From: JAUWKC01 sp035529895 | Lineage (GTDB): Bacteria > Planctomycetota > Phycisphaerae > Sedimentisphaerales > Anaerobacaceae | Reading direction: 5' to 3' | Assembly: GCA_035529895.1 (NCBI GenBank) | Contig: DATKVV010000063.1 | Location: 1-64,000, forward strand | DNA length: 64,000 nt | Part shown: positions 46,309 through 55,535 of the stretch, one piece after another | How the letters are laid out: each line of letters starts with the position of its first letter | Position numbering within the stretch: position 1 is the stretch's first letter | Position numbers and translations under genes: made by a program | Notes under the pieces: generated by a model | Told to the model about the DNA's origin: nothing | What the model saw: only the letters and a program-made list of their open reading frames with translations | Database searches by the model: none

Positions 46309-47493
46309 TTATTTTATTGTTATCAATCCATTATAGGTTCTAATATATAGTTTACCCTGTCCCGTTCCAATTTTTCCTGCGAGTTTCATCTTGTTCATTT
46401 TTCCGGTCACAATTGTGGGTAACTCAGTATTTATGGAACCATTGTATGTAGATACATCGACCTCAGCAGATAAATTTGAAGGAACAGCAAGGTCTATGCT
46501 GCCATTATATGTAACTATAGACATATCACAAACAGATGGGGCAGTTTTGAAATACTTTACTTCTACGTTCCCATTGTGTGCTTTCAGTTGTATATTGCCA
46601 GAGATTTCTTTACAAATAATTGGTCCGTTATCTGTTTGAAGGTTAGAATCACCAGAAGTGTGCTCAGTGATAATCCCACCATTATTCGTTTTGCCATCAA
46701 CTTTGCCATTGATATCGATAATCTTGAGAGCCCCATTACTGGTGGACATTTCCAAATTACTATGACTCGGAATTCTTGCATCAAAGTTAACACTAATAGA
46801 CTCATCCGTAACAAGATTTGGTTCTTCGATTTTAACTGCGAGTGTGTTGCCATGAGGTTGGAATTTTATTTCTATATTTTCATTCAGTTTCTTCGCATCT
46901 TTTTCAGTTCTTGCCCTAGTGATAATTGTAGCTGTAAGATTGCAGTCAGCGACATCCGCACCTGTGACAGTGATTGAGCCGTTGTGGGTTTGGGCTACGA
47001 ATGTAGACCCGGCCGGTAGAGCCGCCGCTAATTGTACTGTTCTTTCATACTGTGAAGTAACTGTTTTCATTTTTTTTATCCTTTCAATTTGTATATTGTT
47101 TGCTGGATTATTTATTTCCTGTCCTCGTTCTATGAGGATGTCAAAGTTGCTGGACAAATTCTTAGGGGGATAAAGCGATACACGTCCGTCTTTGAGGAAG
47201 GTAATAACTGTCGCAGCAAATCTATAAAATCCAATATGATTTATGGTTCGATTGGCTTGCCAGTACAGTTTGCTGAAGTGTCCGGCCAAATCTTCTTTGC
47301 TCTCATATGTGTATGTGCTTGGGTATGACTTCTTGGCCATCCTGAAAAGAATATCCATATCTTCTTTAAGAATTGATCTAGCGGTTTCTTTCGGATAGAT
47401 AGACAGTTTTGTGGGGTAAGCAGAGTTATTTCCAGCACATAAACCGCAGTAAACCCCTATTACAGCGATCATTTTGAACACTTTTGGCATCAT
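46309..47493 (-). CDS. Exported chimera: S41-peptidase-like N-terminus and DUF4097-type beta repeats
   Basis: A 394-residue protein with a signal-like start (1-25). Residues 30-115 resemble the N-terminal helical part of S41-family proteases (ILKEDMDILFRMAKKSYPSTYTY, FYRFAATVITFLKDGRVSLYPP) but the protease core is absent. From about 145 a beta-helix with repeated NG turns follows (THNGSITVTG, TSNGALKII, TNNGGIITE, AHNGNVEV, TYNGSIDLAV, TYNGLITIK), typical of DUF4097 putative adhesins. A second possible start, M-KTVTSQYERT, begins the beta domain, so this may be a fusion made by deletion. Function unknown. Confidence 0.65.
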   Translation of the reverse strand: MMPKVFKMIAVIGVYCGLCAGNNSAYPTKLSIYPKETARSILKEDMDILFRMAKKSYPSTYTYESKEDLAGHFSKLYWQANRTINHIGFYRFAATVITFLKDGRVSLYPPKNLSSNFDILIERGQEINNPANNIQIERIKKMKTVTSQYERTVQLAAALPAGSTFVAQTHNGSITVTGADVADCNLTATIITRARTEKDAKKLNENIEIKFQPHGNTLAVKIEEPNLVTDESISVNFDARIPSHSNLEMSTSNGALKIIDINGKVDGKTNNGGIITEHTSGDSNLQTDNGPIICKEISGNIQLKAHNGNVEVKYFKTAPSVCDMSIVTYNGSIDLAVPSNLSAEVDVSTYNGSINTELPTIVTGKMNKMKLAGKIGTGQGKLYIRTYNGLITIK

Positions 47494-47626
47494 ATTTTGA
47501 GAGACTCATTTAGGATTTATCGCAGAAGGTCGGTACAAGCCATTTCATAACCTAAAATATTATCTATTTTAACCCCGCGCCCTGTAAAGACTTATGTAAA
47601 ATTGGCCGTTGAAAGGAGTTTTTACT

Positions 47627-48494
47627 ATGGCCAAGGAACGGTGAAAATTAGCCGATGCACAATGGCAGAAAATCAAGTCATTACTGCCAAAACTCAAAAA
47701 GTCCAAGCGTGGCGGAAGGCCCAGGGCCGACAAGCGCAAAGTATTTGAAGGCATCCTTTGGATACTGCGTACCGGAGCACCCTGAGCGGATTTGCCAAAA
47801 CAGTTCCCAAGTCCTTCAACATGTTGGCGGAGGCTGCGATACTGGGAACAACGGGATGTCTGGCTCAACGCATGGAGAGCCTCTCTTTCAGAACTCGACC
47901 AGCGGGAACAACTGGACTGGAGCGAGTCATTTGCAGATGGCAGTTTCGCCCCTGCAAAAAAGGGGCCAATACGTCGGAAAGACCAAACGCGGCAAGGGAA
48001 CGAAGTGGATGGTGGTAGCCGACGGCGAAGGTATTCCTCTGGGAAACCACCCGGATTCGGCGTCCCCGAACGAAGTCACGCTTCTCGAAAAGACGCTGAA
48101 CAATATAGCTGTGCCACGCAAAGGCAGCGGCAGACCGCGGAAAAATCCAAAGCGGCTGATTGCCGACAGGGGTTATGACAGCGACCCGCTGCGTGAGGGG
48201 GTCGCTGACAAGGGCGTTGAACTAATTTGTCCGTACAGGAGCAATAATAAGGGACAAAAGTATTATGATGGACGCAAGACGCGGCGATATAAACGTCGCT
48301 ACAAGGTTGAACGGGCTTTTTCGTGGCTGGGAAATTTGCGCCGCCCTGTTGTCCGATGGGATCATGATATTGTTGTTTATAATGCGTTCTTTCATATTGC
48401 TTGCCTTATCATAACGCTTAGGAGGTTACGAAATGCGTTCTATGGATTACTCGATGGCGGCAAGAACATTATAAAAGTGATACGATTTTACTGA
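47627..48494 (+). mobile_element. IS5-family insertion sequence transposase, inactivated
   Basis: Two overlapping frames encode an IS5/IS427-type DDE transposase. The first (MAKER.KLADAQWQKIKSLLPK ... LPKQFPSPSTCWRRLRYWE) carries TGA codons at 47642 and 47783, the latter at the Trp of the usual GAPWRDLP motif. The second frame supplies the catalytic end (LIADRGYDSD, YKVERAFSWLGNLRRPVVRWD). They join at an AAAAAAGGGG run near 47956, a plausible programmed frameshift site of this group. The two stops suggest a dead copy. Ends not resolved. Confidence 0.75.
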
Positions 48495-48674
48495 ATATCA
48501 TGTTAATGAAAAGAAATGAAATCAATAAGGAACGACCTATCCAAAAACGCTCGCCAATCAGCTTTATTATCACAACCGGGAATATTTTCATCTTTACTTT
48601 CGAAGCTTCGCGGAAAAAGCTTCACAGAGCTACAATACATACTTGGCTAAACAGAGGCTCAAACTACCACCACA

Positions 48675-49826
48675 TTATGGATGCGGAAACAGTCTTAAAC
48701 GTTCATTCCAAGATTGCTGTAGCCGTAAGCGAATATTTTCATCCGAGCCATCAAATTCATACTTGAGCAAAGCTCCAGTCCGCTTGGGTAATACCTTGCT
48801 AATAGCAATACATAAATCACACATGCCGCAGAAGCGTAACGGAATTCCATCGGCGATACCGTTACTTCCCCAAATGTCTAACAAACCATTGGGCCCCGTA
48901 ATCCTCAACGCATTAAGGATCGGTGACATCTCCGCACATTCGATAATTTCAGACAGTGGATGCTTATGCACGTTTCCTAACCATAAGATACTGGGTTCTT
49001 CCTCCAGCTTGATAAGTTCGTTGATCATTCCTGAACAGCAAGGGAATACATCGCCATTGGGAAAAATGGTTATGTCAAATCCAAGCTTGCATACATCTAT
49101 TTTATCCCTGCAGACATGAGGGAGTCTATATCGATGCTTTTCCCATCGGCCGCAAGGTGCGCTATGGCCAACCCTAATGGTAACAGAAGTATTGTTATCC
49201 AAATACTTTTGGAATTCTTTTCTCATTTTATGGAATTCGGTATCGCGTAGTCCGTTCATGTGCATCTCAATTTGGATGTGAACTTTACACCTCAGTAATT
49301 CATCAATTGCACGGTGCACGTTATCTAATGCGATAAATTTTTGATGGAAAGGATCTGCACTTATAATGATATTCTTCAGCCCGGCATCTACGAGTAATTC
49401 TGTAAGTTCTCGCGTCCTTGCTGTAGTTATTGCCCAGTACGCGTTGGTTGTGATTCCTGGCTCTAACCCCAATGAGCTGGCTTCACGAACAAGTCGGACA
49501 GTATCATCAGTGAAAAGCAAACACTCGCCACCAGTAAAGCCTATATACTTACAGTTCTTCTCCGCAGCATCGATAATACATTTCCTTGCCGCTTCAAATC
49601 CAAGCGTTTCCTCCCGTGTCGGACTACATTCGAAACAACAGTGGTCGCAACTTGATAAACACTTATATGTATAAACAAAGTTGACCTTCTTTACGTTCCC
49701 GTGAGCGAAAGGAACAAAAGCCTCCTCTTCCTTATAACAGTCTTGACATCCGTTTTCAATATTTTTGCATGAGTCATTTACCTTCTCCCCTGTCATTTTC
49801 TGATTTGTTGAACCTGTAGTAGTCAT
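48675..49826 (-). CDS. Radical SAM protein of the RiPP cluster
   Basis: A 383-residue radical SAM protein. The cluster motif CLSSCDHC has Cys 56, 60 and 63, followed by FTGGEC, an unusual final Cys in the GGEx motif. A Cys-rich N-terminal segment (CKNIENGCQDCY, 20-31) and C-terminal cysteines (FPCCSG near 266, FCGMCDLC near 336) could bind auxiliary iron-sulfur clusters. ISADPFHQKF is a distinctive strand motif. The start at 49826 has GGGAG upstream; the longer frame begins inside an insertion sequence. It is the last gene of the cluster on the - strand, cut off from the rest by IS110. Confidence 0.82.
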   Translation of the reverse strand: MTTTGSTNQKMTGEKVNDSCKNIENGCQDCYKEEEAFVPFAHGNVKKVNFVYTYKCLSSCDHCCFECSPTREETLGFEAARKCIIDAAEKNCKYIGFTGGECLLFTDDTVRLVREASSLGLEPGITTNAYWAITTARTRELTELLVDAGLKNIIISADPFHQKFIALDNVHRAIDELLRCKVHIQIEMHMNGLRDTEFHKMRKEFQKYLDNNTSVTIRVGHSAPCGRWEKHRYRLPHVCRDKIDVCKLGFDITIFPNGDVFPCCSGMINELIKLEEEPSILWLGNVHKHPLSEIIECAEMSPILNALRITGPNGLLDIWGSNGIADGIPLRFCGMCDLCIAISKVLPKRTGALLKYEFDGSDENIRLRLQQSWNERLRLFPHP

Positions 49827-49836
49827 TTTATTCTCC

Positions 49837-51176
49837 CATGAATAAATAGTGCAACATATTTTTAAGAGCATTTTTGGTTCCGAAGGTCCCTTCGTAAAAA
49901 CTTGAGGGACTGAGGAAACAAGAATGCGTCCAGACTCTATAAACTCATTCGATCATTCTGCCATTCGGCGAAGCTTAAACTCGCCACTATAGCATCGATC
50001 GTCGGCAGCCCATTCTTTTTTGAGAGCTCGAACCTTGATTATCAGGAACAGCTAAAATGAAATCAGGCCTGCCGAAATCGGATCCAAATTTTTAAACGGC
50101 ATATCTATACTCACGATTCTCTTTCAGAATCTTATAAACAATAGTCAACAACCCCCTGGCGGTTGCCGGATTAGCTCCCTTGCGATTAGCTATACGTTTG
50201 TAAAACTGATTCATCCCCGCATCATTCTGAATTGCCGGCCAGACCGCCTCAACCATTGACCAACGCAGATACTTGGTGGCTGCCTTTATGATGCGACCAT
50301 GAAAAGTACGACCGCCGCTTGAATACGTACTGGGAACCAAACCGGCATAGGCGTGAAGCTTCTTATCAGTACGAAACCGCTTTATATCGTCAATCTCACT
50401 GACGATAAGCAAAGCAAACGCTCTGCCAATACCAGGTATACTCATAAGATACTTAACACGCCTATCTTTGCTGCCAACGTTGGAAAGCATCTTGTCTGCC
50501 TGCTTGATTTGAGCCTGCAAGTGCTCAAGTAAAGACAATTCACTATCAAGGCTGTAACGCTCGTATTCTGGCAGGTCTATTCGTTTAAGTTCGGCTATGC
50601 CTATCTGAGTAAATAATCCACTTGCTGACCGCTGCGAGTGAGCATCCGGATTTCTATCAAGAAGTACATGAATACGGTTCTTGACCATCGTCTGAACTCG
50701 AACCAGAAACATTCGATGGCGCAACAGATTCTTGATAATCCTGGCCTGCGGCGAACAAACACAGGCGGCTGGGACTAAATCACAACGCAAAAGATGAGCC
50801 AGGGTGGTTGAGTCAATCTTGTCGGTCTTGATTTTAGCTTCAGCGATAGCTTTGACTTTTAACCGATGGGCCAATGTTACATCGGATGTCAATTCTTCCA
50901 AAATATCGTGCATTACCGTCCAGTTGCGAGTTGCTTCCAGCACTGAAAGGCAATTATCACCACCGTAGGCATCGAGGAATCGATCGACAGATTCCCGATG
51001 ATTTAAGAATCTTCCCTGCTTGAGTATTTTGCCTTCTTCGTTCATAATAGTTCCCTGACTGTACTTCTTGTGATAATCAACTCCGAAATAAGTCTTCATA
51101 CTGGGGCACCTCCAATTACTTAACCGTTTTTGGTGATGATTATATCATCACCACGAGGTGCACTATTTATTCATGC
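49837..51176. mobile_element. IS110-family element with 17-bp inverted repeats
   Basis: The sequence CATGAATAAATAGTGCA at the left edge (49837 on) recurs inverted at the right edge (to about 51176), enclosing the transposase gene. The left non-coding part between repeat and transposase stop is about 240 bp, the right part only about 60 bp; a long 3' non-coding region with inverted repeats is the arrangement known for the IS1111 subgroup, where a bridge RNA is encoded there. The left repeat touches the ribosome binding site of the downstream radical SAM gene. Confidence 0.7.
50092..51099 (-). CDS. IS110-family transposase
   Basis: A 335-residue DEDD transposase. N-terminal RuvC-like acid in FGVDYHKKYSQG near 5-16, acidic IKTDKIDSTTLAHLLR near 90-105, and the C-terminal transposase_20 domain with SIPGIGRAFALLIVSEI near 218-234 and GLVPSTYSSGGRTFHGRI with its conserved serine. 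It looks complete and uninterrupted, so this copy may be active. Confidence 0.92.
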   Translation of the reverse strand: MKTYFGVDYHKKYSQGTIMNEEGKILKQGRFLNHRESVDRFLDAYGGDNCLSVLEATRNWTVMHDILEELTSDVTLAHRLKVKAIAEAKIKTDKIDSTTLAHLLRCDLVPAACVCSPQARIIKNLLRHRMFLVRVQTMVKNRIHVLLDRNPDAHSQRSASGLFTQIGIAELKRIDLPEYERYSLDSELSLLEHLQAQIKQADKMLSNVGSKDRRVKYLMSIPGIGRAFALLIVSEIDDIKRFRTDKKLHAYAGLVPSTYSSGGRTFHGRIIKAATKYLRWSMVEAVWPAIQNDAGMNQFYKRIANRKGANPATARGLLTIVYKILKENREYRYAV

Positions 51177-51420
51177 TAACTCTTTGAGGTCGGTTAATAT
51201 TTTTGTACTATTTTTATCTAAATTCATATTAGAATTTGACCTAACAAAAATGCGAACTATTGTCAAATACCCACCATGAAAAAACCAGAAGTCATATTTG
51301 CGCTACTGCGAAAAAGTTTACATATAGAACACTATAAGGATTACATACTGTCTTTTACTCTTATATTCACAATTTGTTGTCTGGTACCCCTCTCAGCATG
51401 AAGAAACAAACACCAGGCTT

Positions 51421-52194
51421 TTACCATATGCCGTTGGCTCTCTGCATAAGCAGTTTTCGACACTCCGTTAAAGATATTCTTCCATATGTTGTCACAAGGT
51501 GTGCAATAATTCCTGATACTTCCGCGGTAGCAAAGCTACTTCCCTCAAGTAAATGTAATTTCTTATTTACCCTTATCATCTCTACTCCACCATGTGCAAC
51601 TACATAGAATGAAGGGTTCGTGCTTACAAAAAATACTCCAGGTTTTCCTAAATTTTCTCCTTGTACTGCTATCACACTGTCAAATATTGCTGGTATTAAT
51701 TGCTGTTTACGTTTAGTGGCGGCAACAATAATTGCACCATGTTCTACAGCGAAATCACAAGCAGCCTTCATATTCGCTAACATTTCCTCAGAAAAATCGT
51801 TTATACCAACACTTACATTTATGACATCCACTCCTGCCTTAACTGTTGCAACAATAGCATTGAAAAGAGTTACAGGGGAAGTCCTCAGATCCTGCTCGAA
51901 GATTCTAATGACAGAAATATTAGCCTTTTTCTCGCGGTTTCGAAGGCGATCGAATATTGCACAACAGTGAACAAGAGCTAATGATTCCTGCTTTCTAGAT
52001 GTATTTTGACATGGTGAGGTATTACTGATTATCGCCTCATTGTATTCGCAGCACAAAGCGGCTCGCGATGCGTCCAGAGGACCGTCCAGTATAGCTACTC
52101 TCGCGTGCTTACCGCCACGCGACTTCAGAAAAGAAACTTGGTTGAGGTAAGAAATTTTTACTGCTTTTTTGTATTCTTTCAGGAGGTTATACAT
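51421..52194 (-). CDS. Short subtilisin-like (S8) protease of the RiPP cluster
   Basis: A 257-residue S8-fold protein without signal peptide, so probably cytoplasmic. The Asp motif is VAILDGPLD (Asp 37), the Ser motif GSSFATAEVSG (Ser 220), and the likely His is in SLALVHCCAIF (His 76), not the usual HGTHVAG. The oxyanion-hole Asn is replaced in VAATKRK (Thr 160). It may remove the leader peptide or may be inactive. Its start overlaps the ABC transporter gene by 16 bp, so the two are coupled. Confidence 0.75.
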   Translation of the reverse strand: MYNLLKEYKKAVKISYLNQVSFLKSRGGKHARVAILDGPLDASRAALCCEYNEAIISNTSPCQNTSRKQESLALVHCCAIFDRLRNREKKANISVIRIFEQDLRTSPVTLFNAIVATVKAGVDVINVSVGINDFSEEMLANMKAACDFAVEHGAIIVAATKRKQQLIPAIFDSVIAVQGENLGKPGVFFVSTNPSFYVVAHGGVEMIRVNKKLHLLEGSSFATAEVSGIIAHLVTTYGRISLTECRKLLMQRANGIW

Positions 52195-53954
52195 GGTTCT
52201 TCATCCTTTAGGGCGTCTCCATGTAATTCAGCCAAATAATCTCCGATAGTTAACTTACTGCCTTTGAATGAGTACACTTGGTCACAACAGCGAAGAAGTC
52301 GTCTGTCATGCGTGAACATCACGACCGTCTTGCCTTCCTTTTTCAATAATAAAAATACTTGTATCAAACGTTCGATATTGGTTACATCCAATGCGTTGCT
52401 GGGCTCGTCAAGAAAGTAAAATTCAGCATCATTCACTATCACAGAGATCAAGCATATTCTTTGCTTTTGGCCAGCACTAACCCTCATTTCCGCATTATCT
52501 AAAACCGTCTTATAGCCATTTGGTAAATTTGCAACAAAAGATTGTAAATCAAACAATTCGATTAGTTTCTTTAGGCGAGTATCGAGAAATTCGGCGTTTT
52601 TACCGAACGTGGAATGATAACCATAGGTCAAATTGTAATACAGAGTATTATTAAAGACCGCTAACTCTTGTGGCAGATATGAAATCAATCGGCGGTAGTG
52701 CTTAATATTCCCCCAGATATTTACCCCATTCGTTTCAATATAACCGGAAGTCGGCTTTGAAACGCCCCCTAGCAGGCGACATAAAGTACTTTTGCCCGCA
52801 CCACTTTTGCCAATAATAGCTATGTTTTGTCCCCTTTGTATCTGCATGTTGACATTTTCAAAGATTGGCCATTTCTCGTCGTAGCTAAAGGAAATATCAT
52901 GAACCCGCAGTGACTTTATAGAGGTAGGTCTTTTGGCTACAGTTATGCTTTTAATGGATGGTCCCTTGTATGAGCTAATAAAATCGTCCAGCCGTCCTAG
53001 TGATACTCCGAATTGTTTGGTTTGAATCCAACACGAGACAATACTTGATAACGGGGATACCAGATAATTAAAACATGTCATAAAAGCGACAAGGCCTCCT
53101 ATAGAAAGTCGGTTTCCTTTTATTAAGACAACACCAGCAAGAACTACCCAAGTACTACCCAGCGTCAAAAGTAAAGTCGAGTATGCAGAGAATCTGGCTA
53201 TTACAATATTACTGGCGATGTCAGCGCGACCTGCCTGTCGTGCATGATGAAAAAATTGACGTTTCTCCGTGAGGAAAGTGTCACGTGACTTGACGTATCT
53301 GAACGCTCTAATGACCTGATGTATAGAGTCTAGTAATTTATCTGCTGTATTTCTTGCCCAGGTATTGGTTAAAACCAGTTGTCTACCGAACTTCGTTGCG
53401 ACTAAGCAGAATATGGGAACCACGAGAAGGGCGATAAAGAGTAATAAGGGTTCAAGCGTAAAAAGATAAATTGAAATAACGATAAACGAAATAACCGACG
53501 ATATGGCATTCAGAACTTGCACCCCCATGAAGTTACTTATGGTATTCATATCTTGACCCATCCTAGACAAGATTTCACCGCCGTGAATATGATGAACATA
53601 CTTGTCTGGCATGTCGAACCATGCGTCGTATAAAATGCTACGACATCTAACAGTAAAACGGTTTGTCAAGGAAGCACACAGGAAATTAAATGCTATATAT
53701 AATACAAAGACCATAAGGGGTACGCCGATCAGTATAGCTCCCCACATCTTCAAAACATTCAGGTTTCTTCCCACGATCGCCAGATCAAAAACCTTTTGAA
53801 GCGAGTAAGGAATGGCTATTGCTAATCCAGCCCGAATTATCAGCAGAATAACTATGCTTAGCTCCAAAGCCCAGTACTTCCGAACAATTGATTTAAGCCA
53901 CCAATATCTGGGCAGATGTTTTTGTTCCAAAATGGCATCAATATGTTTGGCCAT
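52179..53954 (-). CDS. ABC transporter, fused permease and ATPase, no C39 domain
   Basis: A 591-residue half-transporter. Six hydrophobic segments span about 30-310 (e.g. ELSIVILLIIRAGLAIAIPY, GAILIGVPLMVFVLYIAFNFL). The ATPase has Walker A GKSGAGKST (382-390), signature VSAGQKQR, and Walker B FLDEPSNALD. There is no N-terminal C39 peptidase, so leader removal needs another protease, consistent with the overlapping S8 gene. Predicted role: export of the mature peptides. An insertion sequence lies upstream, between it and the maturase gene. Confidence 0.9.
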   Translation of the reverse strand: MAKHIDAILEQKHLPRYWWLKSIVRKYWALELSIVILLIIRAGLAIAIPYSLQKVFDLAIVGRNLNVLKMWGAILIGVPLMVFVLYIAFNFLCASLTNRFTVRCRSILYDAWFDMPDKYVHHIHGGEILSRMGQDMNTISNFMGVQVLNAISSVISFIVISIYLFTLEPLLLFIALLVVPIFCLVATKFGRQLVLTNTWARNTADKLLDSIHQVIRAFRYVKSRDTFLTEKRQFFHHARQAGRADIASNIVIARFSAYSTLLLTLGSTWVVLAGVVLIKGNRLSIGGLVAFMTCFNYLVSPLSSIVSCWIQTKQFGVSLGRLDDFISSYKGPSIKSITVAKRPTSIKSLRVHDISFSYDEKWPIFENVNMQIQRGQNIAIIGKSGAGKSTLCRLLGGVSKPTSGYIETNGVNIWGNIKHYRRLISYLPQELAVFNNTLYYNLTYGYHSTFGKNAEFLDTRLKKLIELFDLQSFVANLPNGYKTVLDNAEMRVSAGQKQRICLISVIVNDAEFYFLDEPSNALDVTNIERLIQVFLLLKKEGKTVVMFTHDRRLLRCCDQVYSFKGSKLTIGDYLAELHGDALKDEEPCITS

Positions 53955-54147
53955 TCATTATCCTCTTGCTTGTGGTTTAGTCCTGATTCCGCATGGTAAT
54001 ATTTTTTCTAACCTCTGGTTATTGACCAAGAACATCTGTATACGTAACAAAAGTCGTCGTAATTAGTATATGGTGTATTGGTTCTTTCATCAAATTATAT
54101 CAACATCGCCGCTAGCTTATATAGTGTGGTCACTATGTAAACTACAA

Positions 54148-55456
54148 CTGGACTTTTGCAAAATTAGGATAAAGCCAATTGTACTTTAATACGTTCACAA
54201 TTCCATCCATCGACTTGTATGCGGTCAATCGCCCAGGAGATGGTCTGGCTCAGCGTTTCCCGCAACACCGCCCAGCAGGACTGTCCGATGGTCGTCAGAC
54301 GCTCAAGTGCCCACTCACGCGCACGGTTCTGCCGCAGTTGACGCATAAGCACACTGTGGGCAAGCAAGACCATATGCATGTGCCTAGTCTGGCCCCGGCC
54401 GCTTCGAAGCTGACAGTCGCCCATACCCAAATGTTGCTTGCCGTCCCGATGGAAGCACTCCGTCCCACGCCAACGGCGGCGATAAACGCGGAGTATACGA
54501 CCGACCTCCCAAAAAGTACGATTGGTAACGAATATCTTAACCGGTTCAGCATCCTTGTGTTTATCCCACAGCATAACGATCTTCAGCTTGTGATCAACCG
54601 CCTCTATACGAATCGACTTGGTGAAAAACCATTGCTTATGTTCGCCAATGACTACGGGCTTGCGGTCGTCTTGTCCGATCTGTCCGGCCAGTTCGTTGGC
54701 TTTGATAAGCTTGCCGTCGAAAACCACTTTGCGATTGAATTTCAGGTCTGCGACATAGCCTCTGCCTTTGGAATTGATATGGTTGAGATTCTCGCCATGA
54801 GTAAACCAGCGATCAAAAGTGAAATCGCCCGGGATGCCGTTCTTGACAACCCAATCGATAAGCTGCCTGAAAAGGACATTGTGGTCTTGGAACTTGGCCG
54901 TTTGCTCAAGGCACTGCTGTTTCTTGACAAAGCGTCTGAACTCAAGGGGATAATGTTTTCCCGAAGTGCAGACATAATTGGCAATAAGGTGGCCGTGGGC
55001 AATCTTGAAACGCTGCTCGGCATGATCCCAGAACGAGCCGACATCCTCGATAAATTGGCCGCTGCGGTCAATAAGAACGTTATCAACGGGTCGATGGGTC
55101 TCTCTGAAGCCAATTAAGGCGTTGCTGATTGAGCTTATTGACATCCCAGTCGGCGGCGGTGAGCCAACGATTCAGACAGGATTGGTCGGTAGTAACGGCA
55201 AACCGACGATTGATGGCCGAGATGTTCTTATGGTCGGCCACCAGCAAACCGGTGAGATATTCGGCAAAATGGATGCGTTCAGGCTCATTGGCAAACAAAT
55301 GGCCGAATTGAACAAGAGCCTCTTTGACGATGGTCGGGAATTCGACGATAGCCGGCATAGGTATAACCTCCACGTTCCTACAGGGTATACTGCTGCCGAC
55401 ATTTATCGTCAAAATGCCCATTTGAACCCTATATTTTCACTTTTGCAAAAGTCCAG
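54148..55456. mobile_element. IS701-like insertion sequence with terminal repeats and target duplication
   Basis: 16-bp perfect terminal inverted repeats CTGGACTTTTGCAAAA lie at 54148 (forward) and ending at 55456 (inverted). The element is flanked by a 6-bp direct repeat CTACAA (54142-54147 and 55457-55462), the footprint of insertion. Removing it joins the spacer between maturase and ABC genes. Its transposase gene is frameshifted. Confidence 0.88.
54164..55358 (-). pseudogene. IS701-like DDE transposase, frameshifted
   Basis: Start ATG at 55358 with GGAGGTT upstream. The first frame gives the N-terminal domain (FGHLFANEPERIHFAEYLTGLLV...RWLTAADWDVNKLNQQRLNWLQ) and stops near 55083; the catalytic core continues in another frame from DNVLIDRSGQFIEDVG with GDFTFDRWFTH and RWRGTECFHRDGKQHLG. 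The junction near DPSTR suggests a small deletion, so this copy is probably non-autonomous. Confidence 0.8.
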
Positions 55457-55535
55457 CTACAATTCTCAATTTGTTCAAAATTGTGCTCCTGTCAAGTTAT
55501 TAGACACTATCGCAGTTACAAGCACTACAGAGTTC

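Noticed and set aside
47642..47785. TGA read as tryptophan (genetic-code change)
   Set aside because: Many genes here end with TGA (for example recO, hisB and cysS), and only the IS5 copy shows TGA at Trp positions.
54179..55117. A 312-codon + strand frame across the IS701-like element
   Set aside because: Antisense to the recognisable transposase; no family features.
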